This document shows positions 33,284 to 42,274 of a DNA stretch of 52,268 nt, piece by piece. How positions within the stretch are numbered: the stretch's first letter is position 1; the number at the start of each line of letters is the position of its first letter. The position numbers and the translations under genes were made by a program. The stretch is from positions 1 through 52,268 of the forward strand of contig CANKBG010000018.1 of NCBI GenBank assembly GCA_947479935.1. The letters run 5' to 3'. The DNA is from Comamonadaceae bacterium (GTDB lineage: Bacteria; Pseudomonadota; Gammaproteobacteria; Burkholderiales; Burkholderiaceae_C). The notes beneath the pieces were generated by a model. It was not told the origin of the DNA, did not search any database, and was given only the letters and a program-made list of their open reading frames with translations.

Positions 33284-34410
33284 GCCAAGGCCCTTTGAAT
33301 GATGATTTTTTGCACGTCGCTGGTGCCTTCGTAAATTTGGCACACACGCACATCGCGGTAAATTCTTTCCACTGGAAAGTCACTTACCACGCCATAACCG
33401 CCCAATGTTTGTATGGCAGCACTGCAAATTTTTTCGGCGGTTTCGCTGGCAAACAACTTGGCCATGGCAGCTTCTTTCAGGCAAGGCAAGCCGGCATCTC
33501 TCAAAGTGGCTGCGTGCCACATGAGTTGACGGGCGGCTTCAAGTTGTGTGGCGCAATCGGCCAAGCGAAAACCCACCGCTTGGTGGTTGATGATGGCCGT
33601 GCCAAAACTTTCTCGTTGCTTGGCATAGTCAATGGCCACCTCCAACGCACTGCGCGCCATGCCAATGCTTTGAGCAGCAATGCCAATGCGGCCGCCTTCC
33701 AGTGCGGACAACGCTATCTTGTAGCCTTCGCCTTCTTGCCCAATCAAATTCTCAATGGGTACTTCGCAATTTTCAAAATTAATTTGCGCGGTGTCGCTGG
33801 AATGTTGACCCAGTTTGTCTTCTAAGCGCGCTACCACGTATCCGGGGGTGGCAGTGGGCACAATGAAAGCACTGATGCCTTTTTTACCGGCACCTTTATC
33901 GGTTACAGCAATCACGATGGCTACATCACCATGCTTGCCACTGGTGATGAATTGTTTCACACCATTGATCACATAGGCATCGCCTTTGCGCGTGGCAGTG
34001 GTTCTTAAAGCAGAAGCGTCAGAGCCCACATGTGGCTCGGTCAAGCAAAACGCGCCTAACAATTCACCTTGTGCCAAACGTGTCAGCCATTTTTTTTGTT
34101 GCGCATCATTGCCATACCGCATGAGGATGGCATTGACGGGGCAGTTGGTGACGCTGATGGTGGTGCTTACACCGCCGTCGCCTGCCGCAATTTCTTCCAG
34201 CACCAAGGACAGTGTGAGATAGTCCAAATTGGCGCCGCCCAAAGATTCTGGCACGCAAATGCCATAGGCACCTAAAGCGGCTAAGCCTTTGTGAGCTTCC
34301 TTGGGAAACTCGTGCGTCTTGTCCCACGCAGGGGCATGCGGCCAGAGTTGTTCTTTGGCAAATGCACGCACAGCATCACGAATCATTTCTTGATCAGCGT
34401 TTAACAACAT
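33280..34410 (-). CDS. Short-chain-type acyl-CoA dehydrogenase
   Basis: 376 residues, the usual length. F-C-L-T-E-P-H-V-G-S-D-A-S is the FAD-contact motif, Y-V-I-N-G-V-K-Q-F-I-T-S-G the second, and the C-terminus carries Q-I-Y-E-G-T-S-D-V with the catalytic glutamate, as in butyryl/2-methylbutyryl-CoA dehydrogenases. It oxidises an acyl-CoA to the 2-enoyl-CoA, passing electrons to ETF. In this operon it may serve straight short chains or the isoleucine/valine branches; the exact substrate is open. Confidence 0.92.
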   Translation of the reverse strand: MLLNADQEMIRDAVRAFAKEQLWPHAPAWDKTHEFPKEAHKGLAALGAYGICVPESLGGANLDYLTLSLVLEEIAAGDGGVSTTISVTNCPVNAILMRYGNDAQQKKWLTRLAQGELLGAFCLTEPHVGSDASALRTTATRKGDAYVINGVKQFITSGKHGDVAIVIAVTDKGAGKKGISAFIVPTATPGYVVARLEDKLGQHSSDTAQINFENCEVPIENLIGQEGEGYKIALSALEGGRIGIAAQSIGMARSALEVAIDYAKQRESFGTAIINHQAVGFRLADCATQLEAARQLMWHAATLRDAGLPCLKEAAMAKLFASETAEKICSAAIQTLGGYGVVSDFPVERIYRDVRVCQIYEGTSDVQKIIIQRALA

Positions 34411-34489
34411 GGCTTACTTTCTAATTTGAAAACAGCAACTCACAAGGCAAACTAGCAAGGTAACTGCGAAGGTCATCTAACAAAGTCTT

Positions 34490-35170
34490 CTACCAAGGCA
34501 GTTTTTCGCCGTCATAATTTAAAAACATTCCCTGCACGGCTTTGCGTTTTTCTGATGTGGACAGAGCAGCCAACGTGTTTCGCATGTGTTGCACACTTTG
34601 CGATACGGTCAAGGGGGCCGTATTGCCACCCATGTCAGTCTTCACCCAGCCAGGACTTAGCGCCAACCATGTGACATTGGGAAAATCAACAGGGGCCGTG
34701 CGCACCACCATGTTGAGCGCAGCCTTGCTCACCTTGTAGAGCGCAGCATGACCACTTTCTGTCAGTTCTAAACTGGCCATTTGACTGCTGATGAACGCAA
34801 AACGACCGCCCGCCTCCGCCATCCAAGGCGCCACTTGCGGCAAAGCCTGCATAGCGCCCAATACATTGGTGTGCATCACTTGGTCAAACACTTCCTGCGT
34901 GGGTGGCGTTTTGGGCGATGCTCTGTCAATGACGCCCGCCACATACAAAGCGAGATCAATTTTTTCACCATCAAGATGCCAAGAAAGACTGCTGATGCTG
35001 GTGGACTTAGACACATCCAGCGTGAATGTTTCGGCGCCCATTGCTTTGAGTTTTGTAAGGGCTTCGGCATTTCTAGCGGTGGCCAAAACTCGCCAACCGG
35101 CTTCAACATATTGGCGCGCAAACTCAAAGCCAATGCCGCGTGATGCGCCTAAAATTAAAACGGTGCTCAT
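34490..35170 (-). CDS. SDR-family oxidoreductase
   Basis: About 226 residues from the ATG at 35170, 10 bp after the thiolase stop. The Rossmann motif is I-L-G-A-S-R-G-I-G-F-E-F. N-V-L-G-A is the central strand, and Y-K-V-S-K gives the catalytic Tyr-x3-Lys, with the serine in A-F-I-S-S-Q-M. Related to small 'CsgA-like' SDRs. The substrate is unknown; within the operon it could act on a hydroxyacyl or branched intermediate. Confidence 0.87.
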   Translation of the reverse strand: MSTVLILGASRGIGFEFARQYVEAGWRVLATARNAEALTKLKAMGAETFTLDVSKSTSISSLSWHLDGEKIDLALYVAGVIDRASPKTPPTQEVFDQVMHTNVLGAMQALPQVAPWMAEAGGRFAFISSQMASLELTESGHAALYKVSKAALNMVVRTAPVDFPNVTWLALSPGWVKTDMGGNTAPLTVSQSVQHMRNTLAALSTSEKRKAVQGMFLNYDGEKLPW

Positions 35171-35180
35171 GCTGTCTCGC

Positions 35181-36383
35181 TTAGATGATTTCCAAAGCCA
35201 CCGCCGTACCCTCACCCCCACCAATGCACAAAGTGGCCAAGCCTTTTTTCAGGCCCCGCGCTTTGAGCGCATGAATGAGGGTGACCATGATGCGCGCACC
35301 CGATGCGCCAATAGGATGGCCCAACGCACAGGCGCCGCCGTTCACATTGACTTTGTCGTGGGGCACGTTCAACTCTTTCATGAGCGCCATGGGCACAACG
35401 GCAAAGGCTTCGTTGACTTCCCACAAATCGACATCACCCACTTGCCAGCCCGCTTTGGCCAAGGCCTTTTGGGTGGCACCCACAGGGGCTGTGGCAAACC
35501 ATTCTGGCTCTTGTGCATGGGTGGCGTGGCTCACAATGCGGGCCAAGGGTTTGCAACCCAATTTGTCGGCAGTGCTTTGACGCATCATGACCAAAGCGGC
35601 CGCGCCATCGTTGATGGACGAGCTAGAAGCTGCCGTAATGGTGCCGTCTTTTTTGAAGGCAGGCTTCAATGAAGTCACCTTGTCTAGCTTGACTTTGCCG
35701 GGGCCTTCGTCAATGCTGACCACTGTTTCACCCGCACGCGTTTTAACCGTGATGGGGGTAATTTCTGCTTGAAATGCCCCTGAGGCAGTGGCCGCCTTGG
35801 CACGCTCCACACTGGCCATGGCAAAGGCGTCTTGCTCTGCGCGGGTAAAGTTGTACTTGGCTGCGCAATCTTCGCCAAAGGTGCCCATAGAGCGGCCCGG
35901 TTCGTAAGCGTCTTCCAAACCATCGAGCATCATGTGGTCAAAAATTCTGTCGTGGCCCATGCGATAACCACCGCGGCCTTTCAGCATCAGGTAAGGCGCA
36001 TTGGTCATGCTTTCCATGCCACCCGCCACCAACACATCGTGGGTGCCTGCCACCAACATGTCGTGTGCAAACATGGCCGCACGCATGCCTGAGCCACACA
36101 TCTTAGACAAGGTGACAGCGCCAGCGCTCTTGGGTAGCCCGCCCTTAAAGCCAGCTTGCCGCGCAGGCGCCTGGCCTTGACCCGCCATTAAGCAGTTGCC
36201 AAACAAAAGTTCTGTCACCAACTCTGCACTGAACATTGATCCTGTAGTCGCTCGCTCCAGTGCAGCCTTGATGGCCGCGCCGCCCAAATCATGCGCAGAC
36301 AAAGAAGCAAAATCGCCTTGGAAGCTGCCCATGGGTGTGCGCGCTGCACTGACAATGACAACCGGATCGTGAAGGGTAGACAT
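35181..36383 (-). CDS. Acetyl-CoA C-acyltransferase (thiolase)
   Basis: 400 residues; AGGAGAG precedes the ATG at 36383. The nucleophilic cysteine is in K-M-C-G-S-G-M-R, followed by V-N-V-N-G-G-A-C-A-L-G-H-P-I-G-A-S-G (His) and L-C-I-G-G-G-E-G-T-A (second Cys). It condenses or cleaves acetoacetyl-CoA/3-ketoacyl-CoA. In this operon it can convert acetoacetyl-CoA from the leucine pathway to two acetyl-CoA, but a CoA transferase for acetoacetate is not in the window. A biosynthetic role cannot be excluded. Confidence 0.93.
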   Translation of the reverse strand: MSTLHDPVVIVSAARTPMGSFQGDFASLSAHDLGGAAIKAALERATTGSMFSAELVTELLFGNCLMAGQGQAPARQAGFKGGLPKSAGAVTLSKMCGSGMRAAMFAHDMLVAGTHDVLVAGGMESMTNAPYLMLKGRGGYRMGHDRIFDHMMLDGLEDAYEPGRSMGTFGEDCAAKYNFTRAEQDAFAMASVERAKAATASGAFQAEITPITVKTRAGETVVSIDEGPGKVKLDKVTSLKPAFKKDGTITAASSSSINDGAAALVMMRQSTADKLGCKPLARIVSHATHAQEPEWFATAPVGATQKALAKAGWQVGDVDLWEVNEAFAVVPMALMKELNVPHDKVNVNGGACALGHPIGASGARIMVTLIHALKARGLKKGLATLCIGGGEGTAVALEII

Positions 36384-36458
36384 TTGAAGCTCTCCTGAAA
36401 AAATGTTTTGAATTGATTTGAATTAAGAAGGGGTACTGAACAAACTATTATTTTTTAG

Positions 36459-37124
36459 TCATTCACTTGCGGTACCGCGTGGATAGCGTTTGAAAGCGCG
36501 CCTGAACACGTCAACCACTTCATGGGAGCCCGTCATGGTGACGTCCATGTCTTTCACAATACCGTCGTTCAAGCCATACACCCAACCATGCACCGCAATT
36601 TTTTGACCACGACCCCATGCGTCTTGCATCACATTGGACAAAGCCACATTGCCCACCTGCTCGATGACGTTCATCTCGCACATGGCGTCTTCAAGTTGCT
36701 GCTGCGGCAAATGGTTCAAGCGTTGGCGATGGCGCAAACGCACATCTTGCACATGACGCAACCAGTTGTCTGCCAAGCCAATGCGTGTACCGCGCGTAGC
36801 GGCTAACACACCGCCACAACCGTAGTGTCCCACCACCATGATGTGCTCTACTTTGAGGGCATCCACGGCATATTGAATGACCGACAAGGCATTTAAATCG
36901 GAGTGCACCACCACATTGGCCACATTGCGATGCACAAAAACCTCACCGGGTTCTAAGCCCGTGATTTGGTTGGCTGGCACACGGCTGTCTGAGCAACCAA
37001 TCCACAAATATTTGGGTGATTGCTGTTGCGCCAAATGGTTAAAGAAGCCAGGCTGTTCAAGCTCCATGCGCTTGGCCCAAGCTCGGTTGTTGTCAAAGAG
37101 ATGAGATAAGTGTTTTTGAGTCAT
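36459..37124 (-). CDS. can: Beta-class carbonic anhydrase
   Basis: 221 residues. Zinc ligands are visible in I-G-C-S-D-S-R-V-P (Cys, Asp-Arg dyad) and V-V-G-H-Y-G-C-G-G-V (His, Cys). It interconverts CO2 and bicarbonate in the cytoplasm. It lies between the isovaleryl-CoA dehydrogenase and thiolase genes on the same strand (72-bp and 75-bp gaps). Bicarbonate is the substrate of methylcrotonyl-CoA carboxylase, encoded nearby, so a supply role is plausible (inference). The gaps leave room for independent promoters. Confidence 0.93.
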   Translation of the reverse strand: MTQKHLSHLFDNNRAWAKRMELEQPGFFNHLAQQQSPKYLWIGCSDSRVPANQITGLEPGEVFVHRNVANVVVHSDLNALSVIQYAVDALKVEHIMVVGHYGCGGVLAATRGTRIGLADNWLRHVQDVRLRHRQRLNHLPQQQLEDAMCEMNVIEQVGNVALSNVMQDAWGRGQKIAVHGWVYGLNDGIVKDMDVTMTGSHEVVDVFRRAFKRYPRGTASE

Positions 37125-37196
37125 GCGGGGATTGTCTCAACGATTGAAAAACCTTGGAAAATTTTGCTGAACTTTTAAAAATAAATTTCAAGAGGT

Positions 37197-38375
37197 TTAC
37201 GAAGTTTCGGCAAATAATTCGCGGCCAATCAACATGCGGCGAATTTCGCTGGTGCCTGCACCTATTTCATATAACTTAGCGTCGCGCCATAAACGACCCA
37301 AAGGGTATTCGTTGATGTAGCCGTTGCCGCCAAAAATTTGCACCCCCTCGCCCGCCATCCAAGTGGCTTTTTCGGCGCACCACAAAATGACACTGGCGCA
37401 GTCTTTGCGCACTTGGCGCACGTGGTCTGTGCCCAACATGTCTAAATTTTTTCCTACGGTGTAGCAAAATGCGCGGCCCGCCTGCAACACGGTGTACATG
37501 TCTGCCACCTTGCCTTGAATGAGTTGAAACTCACCAATGCTTTGGCCAAACTGCTTGCGATCGTGAATGTAGGGCACCACGTTGTCCATGACCGACTGCA
37601 TGATGCCCAAAGGGCCAGCCGCCAACACTGCGCGCTCGTAGTCCAAACCACTCATGAGTACCTTGGCGCCCATGTTGAGGCCGCCCAAAATATTTTCTGC
37701 AGGCACTTCCACATTTTGAAAAACCAACTCACCGGTGTGGCTGCCGCGCATGCCCAACTTGTCTAACTTCTGCGCGACAGAGAAGCCTTTCATGTTTTTC
37801 TCAATCAAGAAAGCGGTCACGCCGCGCGCACCCATCTCTGGCTCTGTTTTGGCATAGACCACCAAGGTGTCGGCGTCAGGCCCGTTGGTAATCCACATTT
37901 TGTTGCCGTTTAACAAGTAGTAGCCGCCTTTGTCTTCGGCTTTGAGTTTCATGCTGATCACATCAGAGCCAGCGCCCGGCTCACTCATAGCCAGTGCGCC
38001 GACATGCTCTCCACTAATCAGTTTGGGCAAGTACTTTTGCTTTTGCGCATCAGAGCCATTGCGTTTAATTTGATTCACGCACAAATTGCTGTGTGCACCA
38101 TACGACAAGCCCACGCTGGCCGAGGCACGCGATATTTCCTCCATGGCAATCATGTGTGCCAAGTAGCCCATGTTGGCGCCACCATAAACTTCTGGCACGG
38201 TGATGCCCAACACACCCACGTCACCCATCTTGCGCCAGAGGTCCATGGGGAACTGATCGGAGCGATCGATTTCTGCAGCACGCGGTGCAATTTCTGCTTG
38301 CGCAAAATCTCGTACCGCATCGCGCAAAGCGTCGATGTCTTCACCCAATTGAAAATTCAGTCCAGGCATGTTCAT
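37197..38375 (-). CDS. liuA: Isovaleryl-CoA dehydrogenase
   Basis: About 392 residues from the ATG at 38375, preceded by GGAG 8 nt upstream. Strong IVD features: [35 protein letters not shown] and D-Y-E-R-A-V-L-A-A, whose glutamate is the IVD-specific catalytic base. The C-terminus is [17 protein letters not shown]. It converts isovaleryl-CoA to 3-methylcrotonyl-CoA, giving the carboxylase its substrate. It follows the thioesterase gene in the LiuR operon. Confidence 0.95.
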   Translation of the reverse strand: MNMPGLNFQLGEDIDALRDAVRDFAQAEIAPRAAEIDRSDQFPMDLWRKMGDVGVLGITVPEVYGGANMGYLAHMIAMEEISRASASVGLSYGAHSNLCVNQIKRNGSDAQKQKYLPKLISGEHVGALAMSEPGAGSDVISMKLKAEDKGGYYLLNGNKMWITNGPDADTLVVYAKTEPEMGARGVTAFLIEKNMKGFSVAQKLDKLGMRGSHTGELVFQNVEVPAENILGGLNMGAKVLMSGLDYERAVLAAGPLGIMQSVMDNVVPYIHDRKQFGQSIGEFQLIQGKVADMYTVLQAGRAFCYTVGKNLDMLGTDHVRQVRKDCASVILWCAEKATWMAGEGVQIFGGNGYINEYPLGRLWRDAKLYEIGAGTSEIRRMLIGRELFAETS

Positions 38376-38440
38376 GGTTTTTCTCCGCGCTCTTCGATAC
38401 AAATTTGTGAGGTTCTAATGGGCTCAGAAGTTCAAGTGGC

Positions 38441-38890
38441 TTAATATGTTTGAGGCACTGGCACCAAAGTTTGCTGCATCACTGCACACAAAGACTTCTT
38501 GCCTTTCGGATCTAAATGAAATACTTCAACGGTGGTGACAATGATTCTTTTGCCGCCTTTCACCACTTTGCCCACGGCCTGCAATTCACCTTCTTGGTGA
38601 CCACTTAAAAAATTGATCTTGTATTCTGCTGTGACGACTTCCACACCTTCAGGCAACACTGTGAGGGCTGCATAGCCACCGGCAATATCACCCAATGCGC
38701 CAATGGCGCCGCCATGAAATCCGCCTTGTTGCTGCGTGACTTTTTCGCTGAAAGGCAGTGCCACTTCGACCAGGCCTTCTTCGGCACGGATCAGTTGAGC
38801 GTCCAAATGGTTCATCATGCCTTGACGCGACAAGCTTGCAGCAATGCGCTGCGCCACAGGGGTGGAAAGATCGTATTTGGTATTGTTCAT
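38441..38890 (-). CDS. PaaI-type hotdog thioesterase
   Basis: 149 residues; the ATG at 38890 shares one base with the liuR stop (TGATG). The hotdog motif G-G-F-H-G-G-A-I-G-A-L-G-D-I-A-G-G-Y contains the catalytic-region Asp, and A-E-Y-K-I-N-F-L is the following strand. PaaI-type enzymes hydrolyse acyl- or aryl-CoA esters and often free CoA from stalled intermediates. Here it may relieve build-up of branched acyl-CoA (inference from position). Confidence 0.88.
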   Translation of the reverse strand: MNNTKYDLSTPVAQRIAASLSRQGMMNHLDAQLIRAEEGLVEVALPFSEKVTQQQGGFHGGAIGALGDIAGGYAALTVLPEGVEVVTAEYKINFLSGHQEGELQAVGKVVKGGKRIIVTTVEVFHLDPKGKKSLCAVMQQTLVPVPQTY

Positions 38891-39306
38891 CAAGGTCTCA
38901 GGATTTTTTTGCTTGTGCCTTTTTCAGCGCGCGTCAACAAATTGCGCGTGTCTTTTTCATGGGTTTTGACTTCTTCTAAAGTGGCATGCAAATCAGACAA
39001 CTGCGACTCCAGTTGCTGGCGATGCTCGGCCAACACCACTAAAAACTTTTTCAACTGCGGCCCTGTATCTCTGGGGCTGTCGTACATGTCAATCAACTCT
39101 TTGGCCTCTACCAAAGAAAGGCCAAGCCGCTTGGCACGCAAGGTGAGTTTGAGCCGCGTGCGATCGCGCGAGGAATAAACACGATTACGGCCCCCAGGGC
39201 CGGATCGCTCAGGCTCTAAAAGACCCATGTCTTCGTAAAATCGAATGGCGCGCGTTGTGAGATCGAACTCTTTCGCCAAATCGCTGATTGAGAATTGAGT
39301 GGCCAT
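38890..39306 (-). CDS. liuR: MerR-family regulator LiuR
   Basis: 138 residues. The winged helix starts F-S-I-S-D-L-A-K-E-F-D-L-T-T-R-A-I-R-F-Y-E-D, followed by G-R-N-R-V-Y-S-S and a long C-terminal dimerisation helix without metal-binding cysteines. LiuR proteins control branched-chain amino acid catabolism, and this gene heads an operon with isovaleryl-CoA dehydrogenase. A palindrome of the LiuR type lies 84 bp upstream, so autoregulation is likely. The effector is probably a branched acyl-CoA, but that is not shown by sequence. Confidence 0.9.
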   Translation of the reverse strand: MATQFSISDLAKEFDLTTRAIRFYEDMGLLEPERSGPGGRNRVYSSRDRTRLKLTLRAKRLGLSLVEAKELIDMYDSPRDTGPQLKKFLVVLAEHRQQLESQLSDLHATLEEVKTHEKDTRNLLTRAEKGTSKKILRP

Positions 39307-39389
39307 TCTGATTTTCCTGCTTACTTTCCAGCTTGCGCACAGGCGACAGACGAGTTTGTCTGGTGCGACTTACAATGCCTCAACTGTAA

Positions 39390-39411
39390 TTGACGTTAAC
39401 GTAAACGTCAA
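39390..39411. promoter_or_regulatory. LiuR-like operator, 22-bp palindrome
   Basis: TTGACGTT-N6-AACGTCAA with perfect 8-bp arms and an AACGTA spacer, resembling the TTGACGTTnACGTCAA-like motif reported for LiuR in proteobacteria. It lies between liuR (start 39306) and the divergent MBL-fold gene (start 39433), 22 bp before the latter's start codon, where a bound dimer could block both promoters. No second clear copy was seen in front of the other liu genes. Confidence 0.82.
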
Positions 39412-39432
39412 TTATTTAACAGATCCATTTTC

Positions 39433-40581
39433 ATGACCCTCACGACCTCCTCCACTGCCAACACGCCTCAAGCTGCCGCCAACAGTTCTGCACAAGCCTT
39501 GCCGTTGTTGGGTGAAAAAGCGCTTCAGTTTCCGCTGGCCGAAGCCCTGCCCCCCTTGGGCCAGGCCTTGAATGTGGCGCCAGGCATCGGGTGGATTCGG
39601 ATGCCACTGCCGTTTGCCCTGGACCATATCAATTTGTGGCTATTGGAAGATGAAGAAAGCACACCCACTGGGGTACGCAAAGGCTGGACCGTGGTGGACT
39701 GCGGCGTGACCAATTCAAACACACAAGAAGCATGGGAACAAGTGCTGGCAGGTCCGATGAAAGGCCTGCCCATTTTGAAAGTGGTGGTGACACACATGCA
39801 CCCCGACCACATGGGCATGGCGCACTGGCTGTGTGCCAAATTTAAGGCGCCCTTGTACATGAGCGCCACCGAATATCACACCGCTTTGCTGGCCTCATCG
39901 GGCACTTCAAATTTTGGGGGCGTGAGTACACAAGCATTTTTTGCAGCGCACGGCTGGAACAACCCCGATGACCAAGCACAAATTAAGTCGCGTGTGTCCT
40001 ATTACGCCAACATGGTGCCTTCTGTGCCCAGCACCTATCACCGTTTGATGGAAGGCAGCCGCATTGAAATTGGGGGGCGCAGTTGGCAATGCATCAGTGG
40101 CTTTGGTCATTCGCCCGAGCACATGGCGCTTTATTGCAAATCGGCCAAGGTCTTGATCAGCGGCGATATGGTGCTGCCCAAAATTTCCACCAACGTGAGC
40201 GTTTACGCGCAAGAACCTGAAGCCAATTCGCTGGCCTTGTTCATGAATTCTTTAAAGAAGTTTGATGTTTTACCTAGCGATACCTTGGTGCTGCCCTCGC
40301 ACGGCCGGCCCTTTCAAGGCTTGCACACTCGTACGGCTCAATTGTTACAACACCACGAGGAACGTTTGAGCGAAGTCTTGGTAGCATGCGCAGAAAAGCC
40401 AAGTAGCGCACATGACATGTTGAAAGTGATTTTCAAACGGCCGCTGGATTTTCATCAAACCACTTTCGCCATTGGCGAGTCTGTGGCGCATTTGCATTTG
40501 CTTTGGCTGGATGGAAAAATGGTGCGCACCAAAGATGAACACGGTGTGTGGCGGTTTAAAAGTTTGGCGTCACCTGCCTGA
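39433..40581 (+). CDS. MBL-fold metallo-hydrolase under a shared LiuR-type operator
   Basis: 382 residues. The metal-binding motif T-H-M-H-P-D-H-M-G is near residue 117, with later ligands in G-F-G-H-S-P-E-H, S-G-D-M-V and L-P-S-H-G-R-P-F. A C-terminal winged-helix-like tail (~300-375) resembles the LACTB2-type extension. The first ~45 residues are Ala/Ser rich and less conserved. The family includes glyoxalase II-like and CoA-thioester hydrolases; a link to branched acyl-CoA turnover is suggested only by the shared operator with liuR. Confidence 0.87.
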   Translation: MTLTTSSTANTPQAAANSSAQALPLLGEKALQFPLAEALPPLGQALNVAPGIGWIRMPLPFALDHINLWLLEDEESTPTGVRKGWTVVDCGVTNSNTQEAWEQVLAGPMKGLPILKVVVTHMHPDHMGMAHWLCAKFKAPLYMSATEYHTALLASSGTSNFGGVSTQAFFAAHGWNNPDDQAQIKSRVSYYANMVPSVPSTYHRLMEGSRIEIGGRSWQCISGFGHSPEHMALYCKSAKVLISGDMVLPKISTNVSVYAQEPEANSLALFMNSLKKFDVLPSDTLVLPSHGRPFQGLHTRTAQLLQHHEERLSEVLVACAEKPSSAHDMLKVIFKRPLDFHQTTFAIGESVAHLHLLWLDGKMVRTKDEHGVWRFKSLASPA

Positions 40582-40610
40582 TCACCTTTTGTCTTCACAT
40601 TGAATTGGGC

Positions 40611-41462
40611 TCAAGTCCAATTTGCCAAATTTTCCTTTTGTAACTCTCGGCGACGTTCAGCATGATCGGGCAAGATGTCGGCCACCACTTTCCAAAATGC
40701 GGGGCTGTGGTTCATTTCTTTCAAATGCGCCAACTCATGCACCGCCACATAATCAATGGCTTGGGGTTTGAGGTGAATGAGGCGCCAATTTAAACGAATA
40801 GCGCCATCAATGCGCGCACTGCCCCAACGCGAGCCCGCATTCGATAAACTGAGTTTGCGCCACTGCACCCCCATAAGGGGTGCAAAATAATTCAACCTGT
40901 TTTCAAACAGGGTGCGCGCCTCTTTCATGAGCCACGCTTGCACCGCATCCCTAATTTGAGACGCTTCTGCATTGAGTGGCAAAGCCAAGCGCAAGGTTTG
41001 GCCTTCGTGCAACTCGCTTCGGCCTATGTCGGGGCTTAGATGCAAACAAACAGGCGCGCCTAAATAATCAAAACTCGCACCCTCGCGCCATTCAATTTGC
41101 CGAATGTTTTTTTGTCGTTCTTGAATTTCTGCCCATTTGCGCAAAACCCATTCACCGCGCTCTTGCAAACCCAGCTCAACTTCTTTCAGGGTGACCCATT
41201 TGGGCGCACGCACTTCAAGTCCATCTGGGCCGACCACAAAACCAATGGAGCGCCTGCGCACGCGCTGAAAGAAATAGGCAACGCGCGCACCTTCTAAAAC
41301 AGTTTCTCTGTTGGCACGTGGGTGAGAGAGCGCCAAACCCACTTCAGTCAAGTCGCCTGTGGGCTGCTTTGCAAGTGCGCGGCCAGGGCGATTTGTGGGC
41401 GTCGGTGCAGGCTCTGACGAGGTGCTTAGAAAATCAAGAACAAGTTGAAGCGGATTGCGCAT
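40611..41462 (-). CDS. YgjP-like (DUF45) metallopeptidase family protein
   Basis: 283 residues. The zinc motif H-E-L-A-H-L-K-E-M-N-H-S-P-A-F-W is near residue 245, with G-S-A-R beforehand, matching the YgjP/SprT-like group. A ~60-residue N-terminal extension is low complexity. It follows plsC by 20 bp and closes the housekeeping block. The substrate is unknown. An imperfect hairpin AATTGG-N8-CCAATT at 40601-40620 spans its stop codon. Confidence 0.86.
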   Translation of the reverse strand: MRNPLQLVLDFLSTSSEPAPTPTNRPGRALAKQPTGDLTEVGLALSHPRANRETVLEGARVAYFFQRVRRRSIGFVVGPDGLEVRAPKWVTLKEVELGLQERGEWVLRKWAEIQERQKNIRQIEWREGASFDYLGAPVCLHLSPDIGRSELHEGQTLRLALPLNAEASQIRDAVQAWLMKEARTLFENRLNYFAPLMGVQWRKLSLSNAGSRWGSARIDGAIRLNWRLIHLKPQAIDYVAVHELAHLKEMNHSPAFWKVVADILPDHAERRRELQKENLANWT

Positions 41463-41482
41463 CTTTGATCTTTAATTCAGCA

Positions 41483-42274
41483 TCATGGTGTCAAGGAAGA
41501 CATCTCAGAGACGGCGTTTGAAGCTGTGCTCGACGGCGTCTCGGGGTAAGCCTCTGGGTCAAGCCTTCTCATTTCAGATTCAATCCAATTTTCAACCTCT
41601 TGCATGAACTCTTCAGGTTGCCGTCCTTGGCTGGAAATGGCTTTGCCAATAGAGATGTCTACGATGCCAGGCTTTTTAATGAAAGCCTTGGTGGGCCAGC
41701 ATTTGGCAGACGTCACGGCAATGGGAATGACGGGGACGCCCGATTCAATGGCCAAGCGGGTACCGCCTGTTTTGTAGACGCCTTTTTGACCTCGTGGAAT
41801 GCGCGTGCCTTCTGGAAACATAATGACCCAAACACCTTGGTCCATGAGTCGCTTGCCTTGCGTGACCACTTTTTGGAATGCTTGCGCACGTTGGCTTCTG
41901 TCAATGTGAATCATGTCCATGCGGCCCATGGCCCAGCCAAAAAAAGGCACGCTGAGCAGTTCTTTTTTAAACACATAAGCCAAGGGATGCGGCATGATGG
42001 CGGGCATCAAAAAAGTTTCCCAAGTGGATTGGTGTTTCACCAACAAAATGACTGGGTCTTTTTCACCCAGCGGTAAATTTTCCATGCCAGTGATGCGGTT
42101 CTGAATACCTAAAATAAACGTGCCACTGTTGATCGCATTTCGTAGCCATGCCGCACACCACCAATACAAACGACTGCTGCTGATAAACATGGAAGCCACC
42201 ACCACCACCAAGGCCCAAGGGATGACGGTGACGGTCATCCACAGCAAATGAACCGCTGAGCGAATGAAGTTCAT
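41483..42274 (-). CDS. plsC: 1-acyl-sn-glycerol-3-phosphate acyltransferase
   Basis: 263 residues with an N-terminal membrane helix. The active site reads K-H-Q-S-T-W-E-T, an H-x4-E version of the usual H-x4-D, and the glycerophosphate-binding motif is F-P-E-G-T-R. It adds the second acyl chain to make phosphatidic acid at the inner membrane. The ATG overlaps the gmhB stop (ATGA). The H-x4-E form is, to my knowledge, seen in related bacteria and need not mean loss of activity. Confidence 0.9.
   Translation of the reverse strand: MNFIRSAVHLLWMTVTVIPWALVVVVASMFISSSRLYWWCAAWLRNAINSGTFILGIQNRITGMENLPLGEKDPVILLVKHQSTWETFLMPAIMPHPLAYVFKKELLSVPFFGWAMGRMDMIHIDRSQRAQAFQKVVTQGKRLMDQGVWVIMFPEGTRIPRGQKGVYKTGGTRLAIESGVPVIPIAVTSAKCWPTKAFIKKPGIVDISIGKAISSQGRQPEEFMQEVENWIESEMRRLDPEAYPETPSSTASNAVSEMSSLTP

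Noticed and set aside
41483..42274. plsC suspected inactive because of H-x4-E instead of H-x4-D
   Set aside because: All other motifs are intact and the glutamate keeps the acid function; I believe related bacteria share it, so it was not raised as a finding.
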